From assembly GCA_905234765.1 (NCBI GenBank), contig CAJOIF010000018.1:1-64000 (forward strand): a stretch of 64,000 bases of DNA. Reading direction: 5' to 3'. Under the pieces are notes generated by a model that saw only the letters and a list, made by a program, of their open reading frames with translations, had not been told where the DNA came from and did not search any database. The DNA is from an uncultured Bacteroidales bacterium (lineage in GTDB: Bacteria > Bacteroidota > Bacteroidia > Bacteroidales > F082). This document shows positions 1-7,137 of the stretch, piece after piece. The position numbers were made by a program, and so were the translations under genes. The number at the start of each line of letters is the position of its first letter. The first letter of the stretch is position 1.

Positions 1-53
1 CGCCGCGGCGATGATACTGCGGGAGACCGTGGGAAAGTAGCGCGCCGCCCACC
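1..53 (+). rRNA. rrf: 5S ribosomal RNA, 3' end only
   Basis: The first ~53 bases match the 3' part of a bacterial 5S rRNA: the GGCGATGATACTGC loop/helix segment, the GGGAGACCGTGGGAAAGTAG segment and the terminal CGCCGCCCAC strand that closes helix I. The 5' part lies outside the window, so an rRNA operon probably ends here, transcribed rightward. A Rho-independent hairpin follows at once. The exact 3' end is uncertain by a few bases. Confidence 0.85.
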
Positions 54-62
54 CACAACGGA

Positions 63-100
63 AAGCCTGCACCCAGAAAGGTGCGGGCTTCTCTGTTTTA
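63..100 (+). terminator. Rho-independent terminator of the rRNA operon
   Basis: An 11-bp stem, AAGCCTGCACC paired with GGTGCGGGCTT (one G-U pair), closes a 6-nt loop CAGAAA and is followed by a T-rich CTCTGTTTTA. It sits directly after the 5S rRNA. Confidence 0.85.
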
Positions 101-134
101 TGAGGCCTGGCGTTCATCGTTCAAGAAAATTCAC

Positions 135-142
135 TATCTTTG
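135..142 (+). promoter_or_regulatory. Predicted -7 element of yraN
   Basis: TATCTTTG fits the Bacteroidetes sigma-ABfr -7 consensus TAnnTTTG and lies 20 bases before the yraN ATG. No clear -33 box is visible. Confidence 0.5.
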
Positions 143-161
143 CTAGTCGCTATTTATTGTC

Positions 162-524
162 ATGGAAAAGAAACCTTCATTGGGAAAGATTGGAGAAGAT
201 TTGGCCGCCCAATTTCTTACGGATAAAGGCTATCAAATCCTTGAAAGAAATTGGCGCGCATATCGCAAGGAAATCGATATTATTGCCCTAGATGGGAAAG
301 ACATTGTATTTGTTGAGGTGAAGACGCGTCAGGAGGATGATTATGGTACACCCGAAATGGCCGTCAATCGTCAAAAACGTGCTCATATCTTTGCCGCCGC
401 GACTTCCTATTATTATGAACATAAAATCGATTTGGATGTGAGATTTGATGTCATCTCCATCCTATATCATCATGGGAAGCCTAAAATCAACCACATCGTG
501 GATGCTTTTCACTCGATTAAATGA
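162..524 (+). CDS. yraN: YraN/UPF0102 family endonuclease-like protein
   Basis: 120 aa, the usual length of the UPF0102 (YraN) family. The core of a PD-(D/E)XK-type nuclease fold is visible: an early GEDLAAQFL helix, then KEIDIIALDGKDIVFVEVKT, with the acidic residue in EID and the E-V-K motif at about residues 37-55. The family is structurally related to Holliday-junction resolvases, but its cellular role is not settled. The start ATG lies 20 bases after a TATCTTTG element. The gene ends one base from the stop of the convergent transglutaminase-like gene, with no separate terminator between them. Confidence 0.9.
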   Translation: MEKKPSLGKIGEDLAAQFLTDKGYQILERNWRAYRKEIDIIALDGKDIVFVEVKTRQEDDYGTPEMAVNRQKRAHIFAAATSYYYEHKIDLDVRFDVISILYHHGKPKINHIVDAFHSIK

Positions 525-525
525 T

Positions 526-3081
526 TCATTTGACTTTTGCCAATACTTTCAGGATTTGCTCTCCCAACCCGATCGTATAGCCTTGTTTCATAAATACTAC
601 CTCACTGTTAGCGTTAACGATGAGGAAGATAGGGCGAATCTCGGTGTTAAGGTGCAGACAGTCAAAGATTTCGTCACGGATAGCTCCGTCGTCGAGGCCA
701 TATACGATGCCGTCTGGTAACTCGTTGAAGTTCCTGATTTTGAACTTGTCGTATTCCTCTTTGCTGCCAAAGATAAAAATCATGGGCAGATTACTGGTCT
801 CGAATTCTTTTCGGAAAGCGGCGATGTCTTGCATGGCGTGGGTGGTCGGCTCACTGCCTTGGTCCAAATAACCGAGGATGAAATAGTCACCACCCATCAA
901 CAGTTTCGGGTTGTTCACTTCTCCGTTTTCAGGGTCGGTGAAGTGGCTGTCGGAATAGAAACAACCGATGACATGAAGTTCATCATCGGGTTGGCGCAGG
1001 ATGAGGTTCACGTTCGTGGTCTCACCTGTCTTGATGGTGAAGAACTCGCTGTGAGTCAGCGCGGTGCCATCCTCTAAACGGGTGCCTGAAGTGAGGATGT
1101 AGTAGCCGGCTTCCAAGGGCGTTGGGTGCTCAAAACTCGACAGCGTCATGCCATCGTCAATGCCGGGGTCTTGGGCATCGTAGGCGAGGAGACGGAAGCT
1201 GTTGCCGTCAAACTTCTTGATGCTGAAATGCGTGTAGTATTTTGGATTGGGCATGGCTGCAATAGGGTAGTACTGGATGTCCAAATAACCCACTGCGGTG
1301 TTGGCAGGCTCTGCGGCTTCAAAGTCCACATTGGTCCAGTCCTTGCCAAAGTACTGTACATTGCCGTTCACAGGATTGATTTGTGCAGCAATGCCCAAAC
1401 TTCTTGCCATACTGACGAAGAAAATGTCGCGGGAATGGTGGTCGGCCTTGAGGACTTTCAAAACGCCCAAAGGAGAAATTGGGATGCGCTGCAGGGCTAA
1501 TTCGTCGTCAACGAAGATGTTATGCTTCACCCAGTCGACGAGCAGGGTAGGGTTGTCGTGGTATTGCTGTCGCTCCGCTTCTGGGAAAAACTCGGTGAGG
1601 GTCTTGCGGTAAGGCACGAGCATCTCGTTGCTCACGCGAGGGCTGAGGATATATTCACCGTACAACTCGGTCGGCATGGAGATGATGGACGAGGAGATGT
1701 CGGGTGTATGGTCGAAGTGGTCTTTTAAGACTTCAAGGCTGATATCGCGCAAATCCTTATCGGAGATGTTTTGTAGTAGGTTCACCGCTTTGACTTCTTG
1801 GTTCTTGCCTTGAGCGTATTTCACGAAGTCGGCGAGGGTTTGGTAGTTGCCCCACGACTTCTCCATAATGCGGCACAAGGTCTTGTTGCCCGTGTTGGCG
1901 ATGATTTCGTTCTGTGCGTCTTTGCAGGCTTTGATGTAGGTGTTGCGCAAAGAGTCATCAACGGCGTTGCGGCGGTCGTTCTCGGCTCGCATTTCAGGGG
2001 TCACTTCGGGTAAGACACTGGTCGGTGGGGGAGGCACCATGTCGAACTCAAAGACCTCTTCCGTGCCTTCCTCGTGGTTGAGGGTGATGGTGACGTTGTC
2101 TTGTTCGCCCGACTTGAACACTTGGTAGCCGAACTTGCCGTCTTTGGCGGCGTAGGCCATCATGCAGCCCATGCCCGCCGTGAGCCAAGTCTGACCATTC
2201 TCGTCGGTGGTCTTAGTGACCACAGTACAGAACTCAGCATAGTTGTAGATCTTGAACTCCACAGGTAGGTTGGCTTGGGGCTTACCCTCGGTATCCACTA
2301 CGGTGAAGGTGGTCTTGGCGGTCTTGCCATAGTTGTCCACCACGTTGATTTCAGTGTAGTTGCGGTTGCGGCTGATGACTTCCTCGGGACCGTCGTAGTC
2401 GCCGAAGACGCGTGTGTGTAATAATAAGGTGCGCGAGGCAGGCTCATTGAACCATCCCAAATCGAGCACAGGCTCAGGCTCGCAGGCGCCGAGGAAATGC
2501 CATTGGCCATCCACCCAGGCCTCCACCCAGGCGTGGTTGTCGTCGCAGTGGGCCCAGCGGGGCGTGTAGACCTGTCTGGCTGGAATGCCCACCGTGCGTA
2601 AGGCGGTCACCAATAGTGTCGACTCCTCACCGCAGCGTCCCCACGAGGTCTTGATGGTCGCCATCGGCGCGCTTGTACGGCTGTCAGAGCCCTTGTAGTT
2701 CACATGCTTATGGCACCAGTGGTTCACTTCGAGGACGGCATCATACAGCGAGAGGTCTTTCACGCGGTCTTTCAGCTCCTCATAATAAGTGGCTCTGAAG
2801 CGGTCGAGGTTCTCGTTGTTGACGCGCACCGGCACCACGAAATGCTTGAACTCGCGCTCGGGGATACTTTCTCCCCAAGGCAGCTCTTCCTTGGCGAGGA
2901 AGGCGTAATGGATGCACTCGCGGTAATAGTCTTCGGTATAGTCCACGCTGTCGCCGAGGGGCATATAAGCGTAAAGGAATTCCAGGGCTTCTTTTTCGGT
3001 GAAGGCAGTTTCCTTTTCCGAAGAGCAAGCGGAGAAGAATAGGGCGGAAGCTGTGATGAGTATTAATAAGGTGTTTTTCAT
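526..3081 (-). CDS. Large transglutaminase-like lipoprotein with a redoxin-like C-terminus
   Basis: About 851 aa from the chosen ATG, which begins a lipoprotein signal (MKNTLLILITASALFFSAC, lipobox Cys19); the open frame extends 14 codons further but lacks a signal there. The transglutaminase core has Cys150 in WGRCGEES and His183 in DDNHAWVEAW. The third acidic residue is not in its usual place, since the segment after the His reads LGACEPEP. Carboxypeptidase-regulatory-like beta segments follow. The last ~120 residues resemble a peroxiredoxin/TlpA fold (YFILGYLDQGSEPT, PMIFIFGSKEEYD, RPIFLIVNANSEVVF) but contain no CxxC. It is probably an envelope-anchored protein that binds, hydrolyses or cross-links peptides; its substrate is unknown. 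Confidence 0.8.
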   Translation of the reverse strand: MKNTLLILITASALFFSACSSEKETAFTEKEALEFLYAYMPLGDSVDYTEDYYRECIHYAFLAKEELPWGESIPEREFKHFVVPVRVNNENLDRFRATYYEELKDRVKDLSLYDAVLEVNHWCHKHVNYKGSDSRTSAPMATIKTSWGRCGEESTLLVTALRTVGIPARQVYTPRWAHCDDNHAWVEAWVDGQWHFLGACEPEPVLDLGWFNEPASRTLLLHTRVFGDYDGPEEVISRNRNYTEINVVDNYGKTAKTTFTVVDTEGKPQANLPVEFKIYNYAEFCTVVTKTTDENGQTWLTAGMGCMMAYAAKDGKFGYQVFKSGEQDNVTITLNHEEGTEEVFEFDMVPPPPTSVLPEVTPEMRAENDRRNAVDDSLRNTYIKACKDAQNEIIANTGNKTLCRIMEKSWGNYQTLADFVKYAQGKNQEVKAVNLLQNISDKDLRDISLEVLKDHFDHTPDISSSIISMPTELYGEYILSPRVSNEMLVPYRKTLTEFFPEAERQQYHDNPTLLVDWVKHNIFVDDELALQRIPISPLGVLKVLKADHHSRDIFFVSMARSLGIAAQINPVNGNVQYFGKDWTNVDFEAAEPANTAVGYLDIQYYPIAAMPNPKYYTHFSIKKFDGNSFRLLAYDAQDPGIDDGMTLSSFEHPTPLEAGYYILTSGTRLEDGTALTHSEFFTIKTGETTNVNLILRQPDDELHVIGCFYSDSHFTDPENGEVNNPKLLMGGDYFILGYLDQGSEPTTHAMQDIAAFRKEFETSNLPMIFIFGSKEEYDKFKIRNFNELPDGIVYGLDDGAIRDEIFDCLHLNTEIRPIFLIVNANSEVVFMKQGYTIGLGEQILKVLAKVK

Positions 3082-3120
3082 GATAAGGTGATTTAACTTC
3101 GTTGATTCTACGAATTGCTG

Positions 3121-3128
3121 CAAAAATA
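3121..3128 (-). promoter_or_regulatory. Predicted -7 element of the transglutaminase-like gene
   Basis: CAAAAATA on the plus strand is TATTTTTG on the coding strand, matching TAnnTTTG. It lies 39 bases upstream of the ATG at 3081, which supports that start over the upstream alternative at 3123. Confidence 0.55.
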
Positions 3129-3255
3129 GTGATTTTTGAATTAAGGTTTGGAGTATTCAATGAGAATGAATGTAAAACATTATGAATAAATGATATACAC
3201 AAGTTATCCCGCAACTTTTTGCTAATTTATTCCGTAACTTTTTGATTTTTTCTTG

Positions 3256-3290
3256 AAAAGCCCCTTGTTCCAGCTGACTACAGGGGTTTT
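3256..3290 (-). terminator. Probable terminator of the AAA ATPase gene
   Basis: An imperfect inverted repeat pairs GCCCCTTG with CAGGGGTTTT around a loop containing the palindrome CAGCTG. Read on the minus strand it ends GGGGCTTTT. It starts 14 bases past the stop of the leftward ATPase gene. Just upstream, CCG(C/T)AACTTTTTG occurs twice, 23 bases apart (3209-3221 and 3232-3244), meaning unknown. Confidence 0.5.
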
Positions 3291-3303
3291 ACGAAGCCCT
3301 GCT

Positions 3304-4512
3304 TTATCCCAACCCTTCCATCAAAAACTTCCGCAAATGCAAGTGGATAATGCCGTTGTCGTCGTTTCGGGTGACAAGCGGTGTCATTGAAATGACATAT
3401 TTCGGATAGTTGTCCTTGATGGCGCGAAGGTTGTCAAATTCGCGTTGGCGTGTGGTCTCGTCGGCAATGATGAACGAGGCTTGGATATATTTCCGTTGTC
3501 CGCCCTTTGTAGTACACACAAAATCGATCTCACCTGCTTGTAACTGGCCGACAGTCACCGTGTAGCCTAAGTAAATAAGGTGTTGGTAAATGATGTTTTC
3601 TATTACTTTCTCAATGTCGCCTTCACGACTTCCACCTGCCAATGCGTTGCGGATGCCGTGGTCCTCGAAATAGAACTTGTCGTTATTTTCGAACAGGCGT
3701 TTACCATGAATATCGTATCGGTTCACTTGATGGATCATGTATGCCTCGGTCAGGTACTTGATGTAGTTGGAGACGACGGTGGAGGTCACATTTTCACCTT
3801 GTGACTTCATGAACTTGGCAATGCTGTTGGCGGAAATGAGTTTGCCAGCATTGTCGGCGAGGAAACGCACGAGGTTTTCCAAGAATGTCACGTTACGGAT
3901 TTGGTTGCGCAGGATGACATCTTTCAAAAGCACGGTATGGTAAATGTCCATCTGGTATTCGCGTGCATCTTCTTCGTCGAGGCCAATTTTCACTAAGCCT
4001 GGCAAGCCTCCAAATTGAATGTATAGTGCCAAGGCATCATCGCTGTCGGTCAGATGGTGGAAGGTTAGGAACTCTTGGTAAGTGAGCGATTGGATGTAAA
4101 TCTCTTTGTAGCGGCCTCCGATGAGTGTGCTCAATTCGTTGCTCAACATCTTAGCGTTGCTTCCCGTGATAACGATTTCTGCGTCAGGCTCTGTGTGATA
4201 GCTCCTTACGCTGCGCTCAAATTCCTCAATGTCCTGAATTTCATCAATGAGGATATAGTTTTTCTTCCCTTTTTGGTATAGGCTCTCGATGTGGTCATTC
4301 AGTCCTCGATAGGTTTGGATGGAATCGAATTCTCGTTTTTCCTTGTCGATGTATATCACATTGGAATTGGGCTCGTTCTGCTTTTGGTCGCGCACTTGCT
4401 TCAACAAATAGCTTTTTCCAACCCTTCTTTGGCCTGTCAGGACGATAATCGTATTCTTTCCGAAATACTTTTCTATTTTGTTCAGGTAGTGTTGCCGAAT
4501 GATATTGTCCAT
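3304..4512 (-). CDS. AAA ATPase with DUF4143-type C-terminus
   Basis: 402 aa from the chosen ATG (MDNIIRQHYL); an 11-codon in-frame extension is unlikely because the -7 element lies just beyond it. Walker A is GQRRVGKS (27-34), Walker B YILIDEIQD (86-94), and a sensor-like ITGSNAKMLS follows at about 115-124. The C-terminal third carries the nuclease-like GEIDFVCTTKGGQRKYIQAS element typical of DUF4143. This archaeal-type ATPase family is common and multicopy in Bacteroidales; no member function is firmly established. The gene stands alone, divergent from fic, with three 22-bp repeats across its promoter. Confidence 0.88.
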   Translation of the reverse strand: MDNIIRQHYLNKIEKYFGKNTIIVLTGQRRVGKSYLLKQVRDQKQNEPNSNVIYIDKEKREFDSIQTYRGLNDHIESLYQKGKKNYILIDEIQDIEEFERSVRSYHTEPDAEIVITGSNAKMLSNELSTLIGGRYKEIYIQSLTYQEFLTFHHLTDSDDALALYIQFGGLPGLVKIGLDEEDAREYQMDIYHTVLLKDVILRNQIRNVTFLENLVRFLADNAGKLISANSIAKFMKSQGENVTSTVVSNYIKYLTEAYMIHQVNRYDIHGKRLFENNDKFYFEDHGIRNALAGGSREGDIEKVIENIIYQHLIYLGYTVTVGQLQAGEIDFVCTTKGGQRKYIQASFIIADETTRQREFDNLRAIKDNYPKYVISMTPLVTRNDDNGIIHLHLRKFLMEGLG

Positions 4513-4518
4513 GATTTT

Positions 4519-4620
4519 TTCCTTTATAGAAGAAATTTTCTGCAAAAATAGGAAATATTTCTTTTATAGAAGAAATTTCTATCAAAAAGTTAAAATTCTT
4601 CTTTTATGGAAGACATTTGT
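4519..4620. repeat. Three 22-bp direct repeats at exact 40-bp spacing
   Basis: Near-identical units begin at 4519, 4559 and 4599: TTCCTTTATAGAAGAAATTT, TTCTTTTATAGAAGAAATTT and TTCTTTTATGGAAGACATTT (first 20 bases each). Unit 1 covers the predicted transcription start of the ATPase gene, unit 2 the -33 region, and unit 3 lies upstream. The arrangement fits operator sites for a cooperative regulator, perhaps the ATPase itself or the neighbouring winged-helix Fic protein. The last two are inference. Confidence 0.75.
4543..4550 (-). promoter_or_regulatory. Predicted -7 element of the AAA ATPase gene
   Basis: CAAAAATA (TATTTTTG on the coding strand) fits TAnnTTTG. It sits between repeat units 1 and 2, 31 bases before the ATG. 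Confidence 0.55.
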
Positions 4621-4648
4621 GCTAGCATTCGAATTACCGCCAAAAAAA

Positions 4649-4664
4649 GTGGTAAGTTTACCAC
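4649..4664. promoter_or_regulatory. Palindromic operator-like site 1 upstream of fic
   Basis: GTGGTAAGTTTACCAC is a perfect 7+7 bp inverted repeat with a 2-base centre. The same half-site GGTGGTAA recurs at 4733, 4757 and downstream of fic, so it is a good candidate binding site for the winged-helix domain at the C-terminus of the Fic protein. Confidence 0.7.
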
Positions 4665-4714
4665 CATATTTAGGAAAAAATTGCATAAAAAACTTCAGAT
4701 TCAACAAAAATGTG

Positions 4715-4722
4715 TAATTTTG
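4715..4722 (+). promoter_or_regulatory. Predicted -7 element of fic
   Basis: TAATTTTG matches TAnnTTTG. The predicted start of transcription falls at about 4730, on the edge of the palindrome at 4733-4750, a layout typical of autorepression. Confidence 0.55.
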
Positions 4723-4732
4723 TCGGCGAAAT

Positions 4733-4764
4733 GGTGGTAATGTTACCACCAAAATAGGTGGTAA
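4733..4764. promoter_or_regulatory. Operator-like palindrome plus half-site at the fic start of transcription
   Basis: GGTGGTAATGTTACCACC is a perfect 8+8 bp palindrome (4733-4750) followed by a lone half-site GGTGGTAA (4757-4764), ending 19 bases before the fic ATG. The site would be covered by RNA polymerase during initiation. Autoregulation by the Fic protein's own winged-helix domain is inferred. Confidence 0.7.
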
Positions 4765-4783
4765 ATTAAAAACAAATACTAAA

Positions 4784-5854
4784 ATGGAGTTGAAGAAATT
4801 GCAAGTCGCGATGGAAAAATGGAACGCTATTCAACCTTTGTCGGAAAAAGATCGAGAGAGGTTGAGCCGCAAGTTCTCCGTTGATTTTAACTACAACAGC
4901 AACCATATCGAAGGCAACACCTTGACCTACGGTCAGACCGAACTATTGTTGCTGTTTGGTAAGGTGATTGGCGAAGCGGAGTTCCGCGAATATGAAGAAA
5001 TGAAGGCGAGTAATGTTGGATTGAAAATGATGTCCGTTGAGGCTGTTGACAAGGACAAACCGCTCACCCAGAACTTCATACGGACTTTGCATAGAACACT
5101 GCTCCGTGAGGATTACACTGTGTATAGGATGCTTCCCGGAGGAGTGCAAACCAGTTATGTCATTCATGCGGGCCAATACAAGACCCGCCCTAATAGCGTC
5201 ATCACACGCTATGGCGACCGTTTTGAATACGCATCCCCCGAAGAAACACCTGCCTTGATGACCGACTTGGTGGATTGGTATAACCAAACGGAGCAAGACG
5301 GCTCGCTTTCGCCCGCTGATTTGGCCATCCTTTTTTATTACCGCTATATCCGCATTCACCCGTTTGAGGATGGCAATGGCCGTATCGCCCGACTGCTGAT
5401 GAATTACATCCTTTCGCGTCATGGCTACCCGATGATAGTGGTGCGCAGTAGGCAGAAAAGCGACTACCTTGAGGCATTGCACAAGTCTGATTTGAAAGTG
5501 GGTAGCAAACCTTCCGAAGGTGCCAAGGCTATGTTGAAGCAAATCAAGCCTTTCCAAAAATACATGACAGACCTAATGGCTCACGAGATTGAGATGGATG
5601 CACTTTTCGTGACCGAGAAATCGAAGGATGTGTGGTGGTATGACGGACAAAGAATCAAGTTCCGCACGCCCACATACGGAAAGGTTTTGTATGAACTGCA
5701 AACGGATGCTCATCCGACTTACGCTTCGTTGCAAAAGGCGACTGGAGTAAACCGATCGGCACTTCAGAAGATGATTCAAAACATGACCAAAAAGGGATAT
5801 ATTGAGCGTGACGATGAGGGAGGCTGGCGCGTGTTTATCACCCCATCAATGTAA
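4784..5854 (+). CDS. Fic-family protein (AMP-transferase) with N-terminal inhibitory motif and C-terminal winged helix
   Basis: 356 aa. The catalytic motif HPFEDGNGR is at 192-200, matching HxFx(D/E)GNGR. The N-terminal inhibitory motif SNHIEG (39-44) fits (S/T)xxxE(G/N), making this a class II, self-inhibited Fic protein; no separate antitoxin gene is needed or seen. A Fic_N-type helical segment precedes the core, and residues ~300-356 form a winged helix (TYASLQKATGVNRSALQKMI). The family transfers AMP from ATP to hydroxyl groups of target proteins; the target here is unknown. GGTGGTAA palindromes upstream and downstream suggest that the protein regulates its own gene. Confidence 0.92.
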   Translation: MELKKLQVAMEKWNAIQPLSEKDRERLSRKFSVDFNYNSNHIEGNTLTYGQTELLLLFGKVIGEAEFREYEEMKASNVGLKMMSVEAVDKDKPLTQNFIRTLHRTLLREDYTVYRMLPGGVQTSYVIHAGQYKTRPNSVITRYGDRFEYASPEETPALMTDLVDWYNQTEQDGSLSPADLAILFYYRYIRIHPFEDGNGRIARLLMNYILSRHGYPMIVVRSRQKSDYLEALHKSDLKVGSKPSEGAKAMLKQIKPFQKYMTDLMAHEIEMDALFVTEKSKDVWWYDGQRIKFRTPTYGKVLYELQTDAHPTYASLQKATGVNRSALQKMIQNMTKKGYIERDDEGGWRVFITPSM

Positions 5855-5903
5855 AAATGTTGGCAAAATGGTGGTAACCTTACCACTTTTTGGCCAACAT
5901 TTT
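5854..5903. terminator. 50-bp hairpin after fic containing the operator motif
   Basis: AAAATGTTGGC at the left pairs with GGCCAACATTTT at the right, and the inner part (AAAATGGTGGTAAC / CTTACCACTTTTT) also pairs, so nearly the whole 50 bp is one palindrome. It starts at the fic stop codon and can act as a bidirectional terminator between fic and the convergent ATP-grasp gene. Its centre is GTGGTAACCTTACCAC, a perfect 7+7 bp version of the fic operator. Confidence 0.75.
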
Positions 5904-5907
5904 GTCT

Positions 5908-5940
5908 GGATTGCTTCGTCGTTCCTCCTCGCAATGACGC
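5908..5940. repeat. Dispersed repeat family C, single arm
   Basis: The 33-base stretch beginning GGATTGCTTCGTCGTTCCTC and ending GCAATGACGC is the reverse complement of the left arm of the larger element at 16626-16740. Only one arm is present here. It lies between two convergent genes, a usual place for such REP-like sequences. Confidence 0.7.
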
Positions 5941-5950
5941 GAAGCGACGA

Positions 5951-5982
5951 CAAGTCTCGCGTCCCGCAGTCCCGCGTCTACT
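5951..5982. repeat. Dispersed repeat family B, single arm
   Basis: CAAGTCTCGCGTCCCGCAGT followed by CCCGCGTCTAC resembles one arm of the hairpins at 25373-25447 and 45349-45416. It directly abuts the stop codon of the ATP-grasp gene. Confidence 0.6.
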
Positions 5983-7132
5983 AAACCATAAACTCCTCCA
6001 AAGTGGAGAACAGAATCTCCTGCAATTCCTCTTTGTGCTCGGGTGCGGTCTGCGTGAAGAGGAAGCCCCAGATGCTCATGGCAGGGTTCATGATGTCGCG
6101 GGTCTCGAGTACGCCGTGGAAATGCCGCTTGATGCGTTCGAAGTCGAGCTTTCGGTTGGTGTCGTAGGGCTTGTCCAAGACGACAAAACTGAATACATCG
6201 TTTTCGAATCCGTTCCACATGGTGGCGTAGTCGGGACGAGTGCCTTCGAAATAGGCCTGCACGGGCAGCAGGTGGCAGGTGTGGCGCGTGATGTCGTTGA
6301 GGCACATGCCAGCAAAACGCAACGGATTGACCTCAATCGGGATGGCGCGACCTGTGTTTTTATCCACGCGGAACTCCACATGCATCGGGAAGTTGCGTAG
6401 TCCCAACGCACCGTTCAGGTCGATGCAGAATTGGTTGAAAGCGGGGTAGTTGCTCTCGAAAATCTGCTTGCTCATGCAATAAAGACGGTCGCTCACGTCG
6501 GTCTCGCTCTTGAAGATGTGGTGGAAGATGTTGATGATGTTGGGCTTGCCCTCGGCATCATAGTAGGCATCCACGGCATATTCCTCGCCTTCGATGAACT
6601 GCTCTAAAACGAACATCTCGCTGCGCACGACGGTGTCAGGGAAGACGGCGCATTGCTTGGCAAAATTCTTGTCGATGTCGTCCAAGGCGGCTTGCCATTC
6701 GGCTTTGTTGCGGACGATATACACGCCCACGCTCAAAAAGCCCACCGAAGGCTTCAACACGAGCGGCAAGGGCAACTCGTCAGGATTGAGGCTGCGCAAG
6801 GCCTTCATTTCCACTTCTTTGTAATAGAAGTCGGGATAGATCTGCTGGCAGATGCGGCGGAAGGCAGCTTTGTCCTTCAGAATCTTGACTTTTTTTACCA
6901 ACTCCGATTCGGGCAGTTGGGCATAGAGCCACACCAAGGCGTTTTCCGAAACAGCATAAAGCTGTCCTTTTTGCTGGTATTGTTCCACGAACTGCTTGTC
7001 GTCCAACAAATTGAGGTGATGCCCTTCGGCGGTGAGTTGTGCCGCCATGTCGTTGTGCAGCACGGGAATCTGTTTGTCTTCCAAATAGGCGACCAGAGGT
7101 GCCGAGACGTATGGTTTTTCAAGAATGATCAT
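5981..7132 (-). CDS. ATP-grasp domain protein, coupled to the TonB-dependent receptor gene
   Basis: 383 aa. ATP-grasp signatures are visible: LVLKPSVGFLSVGVYIV at about 125-141 (nucleotide-binding loop), FVLEQFIEGEEYAVDAYY, MHVEFRVDK and IEVNPLRFAGMC (metal-binding N near the C-terminus). The family ligates a carboxylate, through an acyl-phosphate, to an amine or thiol. It is not purT, carB or ddl by overall sequence, and the substrate cannot be told. The start ATG comes five bases after the stop of the receptor gene, so the two are probably translated from one message, suggesting a role in making or processing a compound linked to that receptor. Confidence 0.8.
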   Translation of the reverse strand: MIILEKPYVSAPLVAYLEDKQIPVLHNDMAAQLTAEGHHLNLLDDKQFVEQYQQKGQLYAVSENALVWLYAQLPESELVKKVKILKDKAAFRRICQQIYPDFYYKEVEMKALRSLNPDELPLPLVLKPSVGFLSVGVYIVRNKAEWQAALDDIDKNFAKQCAVFPDTVVRSEMFVLEQFIEGEEYAVDAYYDAEGKPNIINIFHHIFKSETDVSDRLYCMSKQIFESNYPAFNQFCIDLNGALGLRNFPMHVEFRVDKNTGRAIPIEVNPLRFAGMCLNDITRHTCHLLPVQAYFEGTRPDYATMWNGFENDVFSFVVLDKPYDTNRKLDFERIKRHFHGVLETRDIMNPAMSIWGFLFTQTAPEHKEELQEILFSTLEEFMV

Positions 7133-7137
7133 AGTTG

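Noticed and set aside
3196..3212. DnaA-box-like ATACACAAGTTATCC
   Set aside because: Only a loose match, single, with no replication genes or clustered boxes nearby.
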